Notes under the pieces: model-generated
The model's database searches: none
Seen by the model: the letters and a program-made list of their open reading frames with translations, nothing else
Told to the model about the DNA's origin: nothing
Assembly (NCBI GenBank): GCA_009777775.1
Contig: WRLE01000001.1
Coordinates: forward strand, 124,001-188,000
Length of the DNA stretch: 64,000 nucleotides
Direction of reading: 5' to 3'
Source of the DNA: Oscillospiraceae bacterium
Lineage (GTDB): Bacteria; Bacillota; Clostridia; Oscillospirales; Oscillospiraceae
Program-made: the position numbers and the translations under genes
Shown here: positions 44,659 to 53,439 of the stretch, in pieces
Layout of the letters: the number at the start of each line of letters is the position of its first letter
Position numbering within the stretch: position 1 is the first letter of the stretch

Positions 44659-45201
44659 TTATCCCTCCGTTTCATAGTAATATGAATGGTCAATACCTTT
44701 CATATATACTACCCTATTATTGATATCCTCGCTGAGTGCTGATTTCAGCAGCTCCCTGATTTCCAAATCATTGACAGGGCTACGCTCCATTGCCATCAGA
44801 TATTCCCGCTTGTCCACTTTAGACCAGTCTACACATTTTTTTATGTTTTTTTTCAGCATCAGGTCAAGCCATATGCGTCCGCTTCTACCGTTGCCTTCCA
44901 TGAATGGGTGAGCAACGTTCATTTCCACATATTTTGAGATTATTTCTTCATATGTGTTCTCTGGCATTTCTTCAATTTTTCGTAGAATTTCGCTCAGATA
45001 CAATGCGCTAGCAAAGCGAAAATTACCTTTAGAAATGTTTTGGTTTCGTATTTCACCGGCAAATGGGTAAAGACCGTCAAAGAGGTATTTGTGTATTTGC
45101 CGCAAGCTCTCAAATGTTCCTACTTCTAAATCATTTATAGCTCCGCTATCAAATAGCTGATATGCTTTTTCCTTGCTATGCTCGTCGATAATTTGAGCCA
45201 T
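44659..45201 (-). CDS. Fic-family protein (canonical AMPylase motif) within the type I restriction operon
   Basis: 180 aa. The active-site loop [14 protein letters not shown] is a complete HPFx[D/E]GNGRxxR motif. The flap ([18 protein letters not shown]) and the [14 protein letters not shown] segment are typical of small Fic proteins. Class III or no inhibitory helix is evident at the ends, so control may be by a partner. Genes of this kind commonly sit between hsdS and hsdR. ATG 45201 is chosen because GGAGG lies ten bases upstream; TTG 45207 overlaps that site. Intact, unlike its neighbours. Confidence 0.9.
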   Translation of the reverse strand: MAQIIDEHSKEKAYQLFDSGAINDLEVGTFESLRQIHKYLFDGLYPFAGEIRNQNISKGNFRFASALYLSEILRKIEEMPENTYEEIISKYVEMNVAHPFMEGNGRSGRIWLDLMLKKNIKKCVDWSKVDKREYLMAMERSPVNDLEIRELLKSALSEDINNRVVYMKGIDHSYYYETEG

Positions 45202-45203
45202 GT

Positions 45204-45821
45204 TCAATCTCCCTCCTGTGTAACGGTTGATGGTTTTGCATTGGCATCTGTCTTAGTTGAATTAGTAGGATTGGCTACGCTTCGCAGAGCAGGGTATTCA
45301 TCATCTGATACATAGGAGTAGTCTGCTTGGGATCCCCCTGCTAGCAGTCTTATACGACCGGTCAGCAGTTCGGACATCATACCTGATATAATATTTTTGA
45401 GTTTTTGAAGTTTGCCTGACAGCGCATTGATTTCGGCATCCATTTCGGAGAGTATTGTGGCTATGGCAGTTTGTTCGGTTAGTTGAGGGCATTTTATTTC
45501 AATTGAAGATAACGCATTTGCACTAATATGAACAACAGCATCACCTTGACCACGTAAAGCTTTTTGACTCGATATTGTTGACGAATTTAAGTAATAACCC
45601 CAGAAAATAGAATCGATTTCTTGTTTTGGGGTTAATATAACTATATCGCTCCCTGGAACATCGATATCGCCATAGGCAACTCCTTTGAATTTGTCTGAAA
45701 TGTATTTCACAAATAAGAGGGTGAGAATATAATCTTTATATTGCGAGCTGTCCATCCCTCCACGTAAGCTGTCGCAGCTCGCCCAGAGACTAGAATACAG
45801 TTCACTCTTTTTCACTGCCAT
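45204..45821 (-). pseudogene. HsdM-HsdS deletion fusion (remnant of type I modification and specificity genes)
   Basis: 205 codons. Residues 1-50 (AVKKSELYSSLWASCDSLRG, DSSQYKDYILTLLFVKYISD) are the N-terminus of the HsdM methyltransferase. Near residue 52 (YGDIDVPGSDIVIL) the sequence switches in frame to the second target-recognition domain and C-terminal coiled coil of HsdS (GQGDAVVHISANALSSIEIK, LTEQTAIATILSEMDAEI). The entire methylase core, with its SAM and NPPY motifs, and the first half of HsdS are missing. The fusion is an open frame behind GAGGTGAC, so it could be made, but it cannot methylate DNA. Confidence 0.88.
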
Positions 45822-45903
45822 ATTAGTCACCTCACTGTGAGTTTTACTTTTATGATGCACTGTTAATATAGTTTTGATAAAATAGTATATGCTTGGTGTG
45901 ATG

Positions 45904-46266
45904 CTATTCCTCTTCGACTGTGTCAGATTCATCAGTATCCGACACTTCGAAACAGGCTATTATGCAAGTCAACACTCTATCAAGCAAATCTGCTGGCAGC
46001 GACTCCACTACAGTATATTGCCTGCTATTTAAATCAAAGGCTCTTACTTGTTCGCACAATATATCGCCGGACGTAGATGTCCTTTCGTCTAAGGTAACAT
46101 GAAGCGGGAATTGTCTTACTGTATTCGTAATTGGTGCTATATAGACTAAATTAGTTTTTGTTAATGCAAAATTATTCGATACAACGACAGCTGGACGATA
46201 GCCTGTTTGCTCGTGGCCTTGGGTAGGCGAAAAGTCGATTTTGATAATGTCGCCTTGTTTTACCAT
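45904..46266 (-). CDS. mazF: MazF/PemK-type mRNA interferase toxin
   Basis: 120 aa. VKQGDIIKIDFSPTQGHEQT and GYRPAVVVSN are family hallmarks, with PITNT and an acidic C-terminal tail (FEVSDTDESDTVEEE) beyond the usual end. MazF cleaves single-stranded RNA at short sequence motifs. ATG 46266 follows GGGAG and overlaps the mazE stop (ATGGTAA), giving coupled translation. It lies at the start of the broken type I restriction cluster and looks functional. Confidence 0.92.
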   Translation of the reverse strand: MVKQGDIIKIDFSPTQGHEQTGYRPAVVVSNNFALTKTNLVYIAPITNTVRQFPLHVTLDERTSTSGDILCEQVRAFDLNSRQYTVVESLPADLLDRVLTCIIACFEVSDTDESDTVEEE

Positions 46267-46505
46267 TCTTCGTCTCCCATTGGCTCTCCCCAATCAAGCT
46301 CTTCACTTTCACAACAGCCTTCATTATAGCCATCAAATAGCTCTTGGATGTTTACTCGCTTTTTAACAGCTCTGAGGGTAATTTCGCCTTCTTTCGACGA
46401 AAAAATCTCCACATCTGCACCTTCTTCTAGCTTCGCTTCACTGAGCACATTACGCGGTATGCGCACAGCGGCAGAGTTTCCCCACTTTTTTATTGATGAT
46501 GTCAT
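46260..46505 (-). CDS. mazE: MazE-type antitoxin (AbrB fold)
   Basis: 81 aa. IKKWGNSAAVRIPRNVL is the AbrB/MazE swapped-hairpin DNA-binding domain; the acidic C-terminus (ELFDGYNEGCCESEELDWGE) would wrap MazF. ATG 46505 is preferred over GTG 46514 because the GGGGTG ribosome site is six bases upstream of it. The promoter and ribosome site are embedded in a 12-bp inverted repeat, which indicates autorepression. Confidence 0.93.
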   Translation of the reverse strand: MTSSIKKWGNSAAVRIPRNVLSEAKLEEGADVEIFSSKEGEITLRAVKKRVNIQELFDGYNEGCCESEELDWGEPMGDEEW

Positions 46506-46511
46506 ATTAAT

Positions 46512-46558
46512 CACCCCTTTGTATATACTATTATACCGTATCTACAAAGGGGTGTCAA
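46512..46558 (-). promoter_or_regulatory. mazEF promoter and 12-bp operator arms
   Basis: Minus strand: TTGACA (46553-46558), 17-bp spacer, TATAAT (46530-46535). Perfect inverted repeat CACCCCTTTGTA (46512-46523) and TACAAAGGGGTG (46543-46554), centred on the minus-10 box; one arm overlaps minus-35 and spacer, the other contains the mazE Shine-Dalgarno sequence. Confidence 0.9.
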
Positions 46559-46571
46559 TATTGCTATTGCG

Positions 46572-48023
46572 TTAATCTGTTTCGATATTATTTTCATCTA
46601 GACCTTTGCCTGCTTCGTTACCATTGGGCGTTTGTTCATTTGTTTCGGTTTCTCCATCGATTATTTCCTCAGAATCATCCCAGTCATACGGTTCTATCGA
46701 CTCATCATTATCAGCTGTTTCGTCAATTTCGTCTAGTTCATTACCATCATCGACTACAAGTTCCATTGTATCGATTATCACTGTGCGGCTCTCTTCTATC
46801 CAGTCAACTTCGAAGCCGAAAAGACTACCCAAATCACGCAGGCGGAAATAGTTGCTAGCATCTATCATGTAGACATCCATTTCCTTCTCTTCACCGTCTA
46901 AGAGGATGCTGGCTGGAGTGGGAGTGCCTTTTCTAGCAATGCTGTCAAGTTTGATCAGGTTCTGGTCTTCGTCTGAATAGCCAATTCCGGTTGAGAGACT
47001 CACTATTTTTAGCTCGTGATGCCAAAAAATATCAAATTGGTTTCCGGTTCCATTTAGTAGTATAGCTATGTCGCGGAGTCTGAAATAATGGCTACCTCCT
47101 ATTAAATAAGCATAAAGTGGTAATTCTTCTCCATTTAAGATTAGCTTTGATGTCGATGGCCTTGCATTGTAGTCTGATACCACATCACTAGCCACGGCAA
47201 AACCATAGTCCAATAATATTTTACTATCTTCAAAGCGGGAGTTCTCATTAGAACCCATGGTCACAGAAATAACTCTCCTAGCATCCCTTTGTGCTGTTCC
47301 AGTAAAGCAATAGCCAGCTGCATCGGTGAAACCTGTTTTAAGTCCGTCTATACCCCAATAATCGCCAAGGAGCATGTTTGTGTTTTTATATTCTTTATCA
47401 TTGAAGGTAACTGATGCTTTAGTAGATATTTCAAGAATTTGTGGGTAATCACGTATAAGTGCTCTTGCTAGCAATGCGATGCCCCTTGGAGAAATGCGGT
47501 TGTATTCAGAAACACCATAGCTATCGTAAAAAACACCTTCGATACCCAAGCTGGCGAGTTTGTCGTTCATACGCATCATAAATGCCCACTCAGTTCCACA
47601 TAGAGCCTCGCCCAAAGCTGCCGTTGCCCCGCAAGCAGATGCAACCAGAACCAAGTCTAGTAGCGTTCCAATGGTAATAGCTGTTCCCCTGGGAAGTGGG
47701 ACATTAGAATAAGCTAGGTTATTTGAAAGCTGGCTGACAATGGGGCTTATATATGTTACGGTTTCTAGACTAATCTCCCCTGCTTCGATTGCGTCGAATA
47801 TTACATAAGCAGCCACAAGCTTTATCATACTAGCAGGTGCCATCAAGGTATCTTCGTTATACCCAAATAAAACAAGCCCCGTATCAAAATCAATAACACA
47901 AGCCCCACGAGAGGTAATTTCCTGCCCCCCAACGACAGCAGCACTAGCTGAGATTGTCACATGGGATGTTAAAATCACCGCAAGGAGCAAAAATACAACA
48001 AGTTGATTTAGTCTATATTTCAT
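46572..48023 (-). CDS. D-alanyl-D-alanine carboxypeptidase (DacF-like) with copper-amine-oxidase-N-type domains
   Basis: 483 aa. Signal peptide (residues 1-29), then a penicillin-binding serine peptidase S11 domain to about residue 275: SMIK holds the active-site Ser and Lys, and LKTGFTDAAGYC holds the KTG box. The middle motif, normally SxN, reads SAC (VASACGATAALGEAL), an unusual substitution. Two Cu-amine-oxidase-N-like repeats follow (LILNGEELPLYAYLIGGS and SILLDGEEKEMDVYMIDAS, each with YFRLRD), then a very acidic tail. It trims peptidoglycan stem peptides. ATG follows AGGTGA. Confidence 0.9.
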   Translation of the reverse strand: MKYRLNQLVVFLLLAVILTSHVTISASAAVVGGQEITSRGACVIDFDTGLVLFGYNEDTLMAPASMIKLVAAYVIFDAIEAGEISLETVTYISPIVSQLSNNLAYSNVPLPRGTAITIGTLLDLVLVASACGATAALGEALCGTEWAFMMRMNDKLASLGIEGVFYDSYGVSEYNRISPRGIALLARALIRDYPQILEISTKASVTFNDKEYKNTNMLLGDYWGIDGLKTGFTDAAGYCFTGTAQRDARRVISVTMGSNENSRFEDSKILLDYGFAVASDVVSDYNARPSTSKLILNGEELPLYAYLIGGSHYFRLRDIAILLNGTGNQFDIFWHHELKIVSLSTGIGYSDEDQNLIKLDSIARKGTPTPASILLDGEEKEMDVYMIDASNYFRLRDLGSLFGFEVDWIEESRTVIIDTMELVVDDGNELDEIDETADNDESIEPYDWDDSEEIIDGETETNEQTPNGNEAGKGLDENNIETD

Positions 48024-48110
48024 AAAAATTCACCTAAATTTTTAAATTTGGATTTCGAATAATGTGTGAGTTTAATGGAGCTTTGTTTTTTGAGTATTCC
48101 ATAAGTTATT

Positions 48111-48154
48111 CGCAAAGAGATTCTTCAGTCGCTATGCTCACTCAGAATGACACG
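48111..48154. repeat. Family-B half element
   Basis: AAGAGATTCTTCAGTCGC ... CTCAGAATGACACGG resembles one end of the family-B repeat; the other half is missing. Confidence 0.6.
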
Positions 48155-48180
48155 GCAGGGTTAGCTCTGCTATTATGTGC

Positions 48181-48330
48181 AACTTATCGTTCATTGTTCC
48201 CGCAGCGGCGCGTCTGGGAAGCCGCGCCCTACGAATATCGTTGATTGTGCATCGGTAATTGTTCATTGTTCATCGTTCATTGTTCATTGTTAATCGTTAA
48301 TTATTAATCATTCATTATTAATTATTAATC
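48181..48330. repeat. Family-A repeat, inverted copy, with ten heptamers
   Basis: Reverse complement of the element at 7083-7262: hairpin GGCGCG (48207-48212) with CGCGCC (48223-48228), then 7-nt units from 48258 to 48330 (ATTGTTC, ATCGTTC, ATTGTTA, ATCGTTA, ATTATTA, ATCATTC). It runs directly up to the rsgA stop at 48329. Confidence 0.85.
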
Positions 48331-49204
48331 AAAATTGCTCCCATTCCTTGTACTCTTTGGCTTGCTCATATAGGCGGATATAGCTTTCGTGGCGGGTTTT
48401 TTGTAAAAGGCCTGCTTCTAGAGCTTCAAGAATGGCGCAGTCTGGTTCTTTTATATGGGCGCAGTCGTGGAAGCGACATTCTTCCACATAGGGGTCAAAG
48501 TCGGGAAAAAGATATTGGATGTCTTCCTTTGGAGCGATTCTCTCGGTGTCGAATGCTGAAAAACCAGGTGTGTCTCCTATTACAGCACCACCTGGGAGTT
48601 TAAAGAGTTCGACATGGCGGGTTGTATGCTTACCTCTTCCAAGCTTTTGGCTGACCTCATTCACTGCTATTTGAAAACTCGGGTCTAAACGGTTCAAAAT
48701 ACTTGACTTTCCAACACCTGAGTTGCCAGTAAATACACAAACAGCATTGGATATCGTATTTAATAGCTCCATCAAGCCCTCACCTGTTTGAGCACTTGTC
48801 CGAATTGTATGAAACCCAGCAGAGCTGTAAATGTCATACAGCTTATCCGCTGGGTCCAAGTCGCATTTATTTAAGCAAATGATAGATTTGCAACCATTGT
48901 TTTCAGAAACAACGGACATTCTATCGATGAGAAAAGGATCAGTTACAGGGATTACAGCAGAGGCGATTATTACCATAATGTCAATATTAGCAATCGCTGG
49001 TCTGACAAAAATATTTTTTCGTGGATAAATAGCAGTCAAAAACCCTTTTCCAGGCTCTGTTGGAGTATACTCTACCCTGTCACCAACAAAGGGAGACTCC
49101 TTTTCCAGTCGAAACTTACCCCTTGCCCTACATTCAACTATTCCTTCTTCTGATTCCACATAATAAAAGCCACTTAGAGCTTTGTAAACTACACCACCAG
49201 CCAT
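48329..49204 (-). CDS. rsgA: RsgA, ribosome small-subunit-dependent GTPase
   Basis: 291 aa; GTPase that assists late 30S maturation. It has an OB domain at the N-terminus, a circularly permuted GTPase with G4 NKCD (LNKCDLDP) before G1 TGNSGVGKSSILN, G3 DTPGF, and a C-terminal zinc knuckle (CRFHDCAHIKEPDC). ATG 49204 overlaps the prkC stop (TGATATG), so it is translationally coupled; longer upstream frames are inside prkC. The prpC-prkC-rsgA order is standard in Bacillota. Confidence 0.96.
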   Translation of the reverse strand: MAGGVVYKALSGFYYVESEEGIVECRARGKFRLEKESPFVGDRVEYTPTEPGKGFLTAIYPRKNIFVRPAIANIDIMVIIASAVIPVTDPFLIDRMSVVSENNGCKSIICLNKCDLDPADKLYDIYSSAGFHTIRTSAQTGEGLMELLNTISNAVCVFTGNSGVGKSSILNRLDPSFQIAVNEVSQKLGRGKHTTRHVELFKLPGGAVIGDTPGFSAFDTERIAPKEDIQYLFPDFDPYVEECRFHDCAHIKEPDCAILEALEAGLLQKTRHESYIRLYEQAKEYKEWEQF

Positions 49205-49205
49205 A

Positions 49206-51314
49206 TCAAGGATCCCATTGGTATTCGTCATTTGATTCCGATGTATCGTTAAATACCTCGCTGCTCGATACATCAGCATCATCGAATGTTTCATATGGGT
49301 CTGATGTTTCTGGTGCCTCTTGGGGACCAAGGGAATAATGGACATCTATAGTTGCTGGTACCTTGATTGTTTCCTCGACATATTGAACATATATGATAGT
49401 ACCAACTGGATAATCGCTGATAAATCCGATGAATATAGGTGTGATCTCGAGACTCCTAAGGGCTACTTCTGCTTGTGATGTTGTGATTCCGATTAGGTTT
49501 GGTACCAATACTTCGTTCACAGGAGGACCTAATGAATAGTGTACTTCCAATGTCGCTGGTACACCCACCATTTCACCAAGGCTCTCAATGAATAATATCG
49601 TACCTTCCGGCTGCTCATTCTCAAAGCCTTTGAATTCCGGAGTTATATCCAATAGCTTAAATGCAGCCTCCACTTGTGCAACTGATGCTCCCAATAAATC
49701 TGGAACTAGCCTTTCAACGATTGTAGGACCACCGCTGTATATTATCGATACTCGATAACCCCTTGCTAGCAAAGCTCCTTCTTCTGGTATGGTGGCGATG
49801 ACATATCCAGACTCCTCGTTGCTGTTTTCCAGAGTTGTTATTATTTCCAATTCAAGACCAAAGCTATCGAGCTCATTACCCGCTGTGATGTAGTGCTTAC
49901 CTATTAAGTTGGGCATTACTACAGTAGGTTCAGCACCACGGGAAACGGTTAGTTCCATGTTGACCTTGTTGCCAGGGACAGGAGCATCTACAATCGTATT
50001 ACCCAGGGGCTTCTGGGCTATGATTAAACCCTCATCCACATCATCGCTATATATATATATGGGTGGGCTAAAATTAAACACTTCATTGTAACCTGAATTG
50101 GCGATTACATCCACATATACCCTATTGACAAACATAGGTACCTCAACAGGGTCTCTACTTAAAGGACTGAAAAAGTCTTTTAATAAATAATTCCACATGA
50201 ATGTGACAACAGCAAGCAAAAACAAACCAATGATGAGTATTCCCACCAGGGTGGATGTTTTTGATGCTCTTTTTCGTGCTGCTCTATATTCATCGGTGGT
50301 TAATTCTGGTCTACTACCCCCAGTACGGGTTCTGCGCTGGGGTGGGCTCGGTAGTCTTAACCTACGTGGCGGCGGGCTAGTGACTTCAGCGGTTTGTAGT
50401 ACTTTTGTTTCCTGTTGAAGTGAAATATCATCGAAATTTCTTTCATTTATACTAGAGCTTGTATAATTAAAGGATATGGATGGGTTTTTGCGAAATTCTT
50501 CCAAATCATCAAGCATTTCTTCTGCAGATTCAAAACGCATATTGAGGTCAGATTCCATTGCATGCATGGCAATATCTTCGATGCCTCTGGGAATGTCGGG
50601 ATTGAGTTCTCTCGGCATGAGAGGAATTGCGCTTATGTGCTGGATGGCTACCGCAACAGCTGAATCACCAACAAAGGGTAAACGATTGGTGAGCATTTCA
50701 TACATTACAACGCCCAATGAATATATATCTGTTCGTACATCCACTTGGCTACCCTTGGCTTGTTCAGGAGATATGTAATGCACTGAGCCAAGTGCTTCTT
50801 GTGTCATGGTATTTTGTACAGATAAAAGCTGGGCTATCCCGAAATCGGCAACTTTTACGCTGCCATCTTTAAGAATCATTACATTATGAGGTTTTATATC
50901 CCGATGGATAATTCCTCTGGAATGGGCATGACTGAGAGCTTTTGTGACTTGTGTAGAAAAATGCAGCACTTCTTTCCAATTAAGGATACCTTTTCTGTTG
51001 ATATATTGTTTTAAAGTGATGCCTTCGATGAGTTCCATCACTATATATTCGGTATTATCTGATCTGCTGACATCATAAACAGCCACGATGTTGGGGTGAG
51101 ACAGCATAGCGACAGCTTGGGATTCGGTATGAAATCGCCTACGGAATTCATCGTCATTTGCCAATTCATCCTTAAGAATCTTAATGGCAACAAAACGATT
51201 AAGCCGATGGCAACGCGCTTTATATACATGAGCCATACCACCTTTGCCGATTAGCTCAAGTATTTCATATCTATTGTCAAGCGTTTGACCGATATATTTA
51301 TCGTTGCTCTCCAT
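49206..51314 (-). CDS. prkC: PrkC-type serine/threonine kinase with PASTA repeats
   Basis: 702 aa. The cytoplasmic kinase domain (residues 1-275) has GKGGMAHVYKA, catalytic HRDIKPHN, DFGIAQ and SPEQAKG. A basic, Pro/Arg-rich juxtamembrane segment precedes one membrane helix (about 350-372). Outside, three to four PASTA repeats (motifs VVMPNLIGKHYITAG, LVPDLLGASVAQVE, LVPNLIGITTSQAE) would sense muropeptides. An acidic Ser/Asp tail (ASSSEVFNDTSESND-like) closes the protein. Directly downstream of its phosphatase gene. Confidence 0.96.
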   Translation of the reverse strand: MESNDKYIGQTLDNRYEILELIGKGGMAHVYKARCHRLNRFVAIKILKDELANDDEFRRRFHTESQAVAMLSHPNIVAVYDVSRSDNTEYIVMELIEGITLKQYINRKGILNWKEVLHFSTQVTKALSHAHSRGIIHRDIKPHNVMILKDGSVKVADFGIAQLLSVQNTMTQEALGSVHYISPEQAKGSQVDVRTDIYSLGVVMYEMLTNRLPFVGDSAVAVAIQHISAIPLMPRELNPDIPRGIEDIAMHAMESDLNMRFESAEEMLDDLEEFRKNPSISFNYTSSSINERNFDDISLQQETKVLQTAEVTSPPPRRLRLPSPPQRRTRTGGSRPELTTDEYRAARKRASKTSTLVGILIIGLFLLAVVTFMWNYLLKDFFSPLSRDPVEVPMFVNRVYVDVIANSGYNEVFNFSPPIYIYSDDVDEGLIIAQKPLGNTIVDAPVPGNKVNMELTVSRGAEPTVVMPNLIGKHYITAGNELDSFGLELEIITTLENSNEESGYVIATIPEEGALLARGYRVSIIYSGGPTIVERLVPDLLGASVAQVEAAFKLLDITPEFKGFENEQPEGTILFIESLGEMVGVPATLEVHYSLGPPVNEVLVPNLIGITTSQAEVALRSLEITPIFIGFISDYPVGTIIYVQYVEETIKVPATIDVHYSLGPQEAPETSDPYETFDDADVSSSEVFNDTSESNDEYQWDP

Positions 51315-51331
51315 TTACTCTAACCCCAAAA

Positions 51332-52066
51332 CTACTTTTGAAATATTACAATAGTTACATTGTCAGGTGCTCCGCGCAAAAGGGCAATGAGAAGCAGGTT
51401 TTCGCAACATTCACGAACACTCAAGCCTCTCTGTAGCTCGATGAGTATTTCATCATCTGATACAACATCGGTTAATCCGTCGGAACATAACAAAATATGC
51501 TCTCCGCTTTTTAAGTTGAGATGAAAAATATCTGGAGGATCTATAATGCTTGTTCCAAGTGCTTTGGTTATCAAGTGCTTACTGGGGTGTTCCTTGGCTT
51601 GGTCTCGCGTTATTTCACCGCTTGTTACCAAATCCTCTATAACAGTATGGTCTTTCGTTATTTGGGATATTGCCTTTGAAGTAACATGATATGCGCGACT
51701 ATCGCCGATATTGACAATCACTTCCCCTTGGGTAGTGGAAACAGCAGCGGTCAATGTCGTACCCATTCCAGCATAATCGTATTCGCGAATGCTTTTTTCA
51801 TATACAGCCATATTCGCAGCGGATACAGCCAATGACATATTATTCGCAATTTCATTAATGGAACCTATCTTGCCAACGTATCTTTCAATGCTTTCCATAA
51901 AGGTATCGGCTGCGATTGAGCTGGCTACATTACCAGCCTTTGCGCCTCCTATACCATCGCAGACCACAAGAACATAGACACCCTTTTTCTCGTCATCAAG
52001 AAGCTTAAAGACATCCTGGTTGTCAGTTCTAACTTTTCCGCTATCGGTTACTCCCCATTGTTTCAT
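51332..52066 (-). CDS. prpC: PP2C-family protein phosphatase (PrpC/Stp)
   Basis: 244 aa; removes phosphate from PrkC and its substrates. Metal-binding PP2C motifs: VRTDNQDVF, VVCDGIGGAKAGN, GMGTTLTAA, NIGDSRAY, LLCSDGLTD and GAPDNVTIV. ATG 52066 follows AGGAGACAAT and overlaps the rlmN stop by four bases; upstream codons in the same frame lie inside rlmN. It forms a kinase-phosphatase pair with the next gene. Confidence 0.96.
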   Translation of the reverse strand: MKQWGVTDSGKVRTDNQDVFKLLDDEKKGVYVLVVCDGIGGAKAGNVASSIAADTFMESIERYVGKIGSINEIANNMSLAVSAANMAVYEKSIREYDYAGMGTTLTAAVSTTQGEVIVNIGDSRAYHVTSKAISQITKDHTVIEDLVTSGEITRDQAKEHPSKHLITKALGTSIIDPPDIFHLNLKSGEHILLCSDGLTDVVSDDEILIELQRGLSVRECCENLLLIALLRGAPDNVTIVIFQK

Positions 52067-53091
52067 ATTGTCTCCTGTTTTGCGCGAAGCTGCCCGCAAG
52101 CAGCATCTATGTCAGCTCCAAGTCTGCGCCGAACTGTGCAAGTTATACCATTATCTTCTAGTATTTGTTTGAAAAAATTGACTTTTTTAGTGGAGCTACT
52201 TTTAAATGAAGTTCCTGCCACATTGTTAAAAGGTATCAAGTTGACGAGGCTGCTTGAGTTTTTTAGCTTTTTGGCAAGCAGCATCCCATGGGATTGGCTG
52301 TCGTTCACTCCATCGATAAGTGTATATTCGTATGATACACGTCTTCCAGTGCTTTTTTGGTATCTTTTACAGGCTGAAATAAGCTCATCCACACCAATAT
52401 TCTTATTGATAGGTAAAAGCTGGCTGCGTGTCTCATCATCTGGCGCATGGAGGGAAGCTGCCAGTGATAATTTTACATCACTTTTTGCAAGTTTGTCAAT
52501 GTTTTCTATAATACCAACTGTGGAAACCGTCATATGCCGCGCTCCAATATTTATACCCATAGGATGGTTGGCGAGCCTGATAAATTGAATAACATTATCA
52601 TAATTGTCAAGGGGTTCGCCAATCCCCATAAGTACGACATTTGAAATTCTTTTTCCACTATCAATTTGCGAGAAGATGAGCTGGTCGAGCATTTCCCCCG
52701 CTGTTAGGTTTCGGACAAAACCACCCCTAGTGGAAGCACAGAACCTACAACCCATTCTGCACCCCACTTGGGTCGATATACAAGCAGTAAGCCCATGTTC
52801 ATATTCCATCAAAACGCTTTCCACCGTATTCCCATCAATCAATCGCCATAAATATTTACAAGTACCGTCATTTGAAGATACCTGTCTCTCCAATAGCTCA
52901 GGAGTAGAAAGTATAAATGCGTCATATAGCTGACTACGCAACCCTTCGGATATATTTGACATTTCTGAAAAAGACCCAACCCCCCGATGAAGCCAGCGAA
53001 ACACCTGCTCCCCCCGATAAGCCGGCTCATTAATTGTCCCAAAATATTCAGCAATCTCAAAGGGCAGCAATGACTTTATATCATTCACCAA
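52063..53091 (-). CDS. rlmN: RlmN, dual-specificity 23S rRNA/tRNA A2503 methyltransferase
   Basis: 342 aa radical SAM enzyme with the cluster motif CX3CX2C (GCRMGCRFCASTRGG) and methyl-carrying Cys in GPxG/ISxCTVR-like end (GITCTVRRRLGADIDAACGQ). The start is TTG 53091 (MVNDIKSLLPFEI) or the following GTG; the AGGAG-like ribosome site is provided by the AGGAGTT heptamers of the upstream repeat region. Confidence 0.95.
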   Translation of the reverse strand: MVNDIKSLLPFEIAEYFGTINEPAYRGEQVFRWLHRGVGSFSEMSNISEGLRSQLYDAFILSTPELLERQVSSNDGTCKYLWRLIDGNTVESVLMEYEHGLTACISTQVGCRMGCRFCASTRGGFVRNLTAGEMLDQLIFSQIDSGKRISNVVLMGIGEPLDNYDNVIQFIRLANHPMGINIGARHMTVSTVGIIENIDKLAKSDVKLSLAASLHAPDDETRSQLLPINKNIGVDELISACKRYQKSTGRRVSYEYTLIDGVNDSQSHGMLLAKKLKNSSSLVNLIPFNNVAGTSFKSSSTKKVNFFKQILEDNGITCTVRRRLGADIDAACGQLRAKQETI

Positions 53092-53439
53092 TTCCTAACT
53101 CCTAACTCCAAATTCCTATATGCGCCACCTGGGTTGCGTTGGATGCTCCGCGGCGCGTCAAGGATGCCGCGCCCTACGAAAAATATTGTATTAAGTGCTA
53201 AACTTGAACTCCTAACTCCAAATTCCTATATGCGCCGCCTGGGTTGCGTTGGATGCTCTGCGGCGCGTCAAGGATGCCGCGCCCTACGAAAAATATTGTA
53301 TTAAGTGCTAAACTTGAACTCCTAACTCCAAATTCCTATATGCGCCACCTGGGTTGCGTTGGATGCTCCGCGGCGCGTCAAGGATGCCGCGCCCTACGAA
53401 AAACATTGTATTAAGTGCTAAACTTGAACTCCTAATTCC
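53085..53439. repeat. Three tandem 110-bp copies of the family-A hairpin unit
   Basis: Units at 53101-53210, 53211-53320 and 53321-53430, nearly identical (a few transitions such as CCACC/CCGCC and CTCCG/CTCTG). Each carries the GC-rich hairpin (GGCGCG ... CGCGCC inside GCGGCGCGTCAAGGATGCC) and CCTAACT/CCTAATT heptamers. The array fills the rlmN-rsmB gap; the rsmB stop TAG (53432-53434) is formed by its last heptamer. Confidence 0.92.

Noticed and set aside
53101-53430. Possible CRISPR array (three repeats)
   Set aside because: The whole 110-bp unit is repeated, spacers included; this is a tandem duplication, and no cas genes are present.
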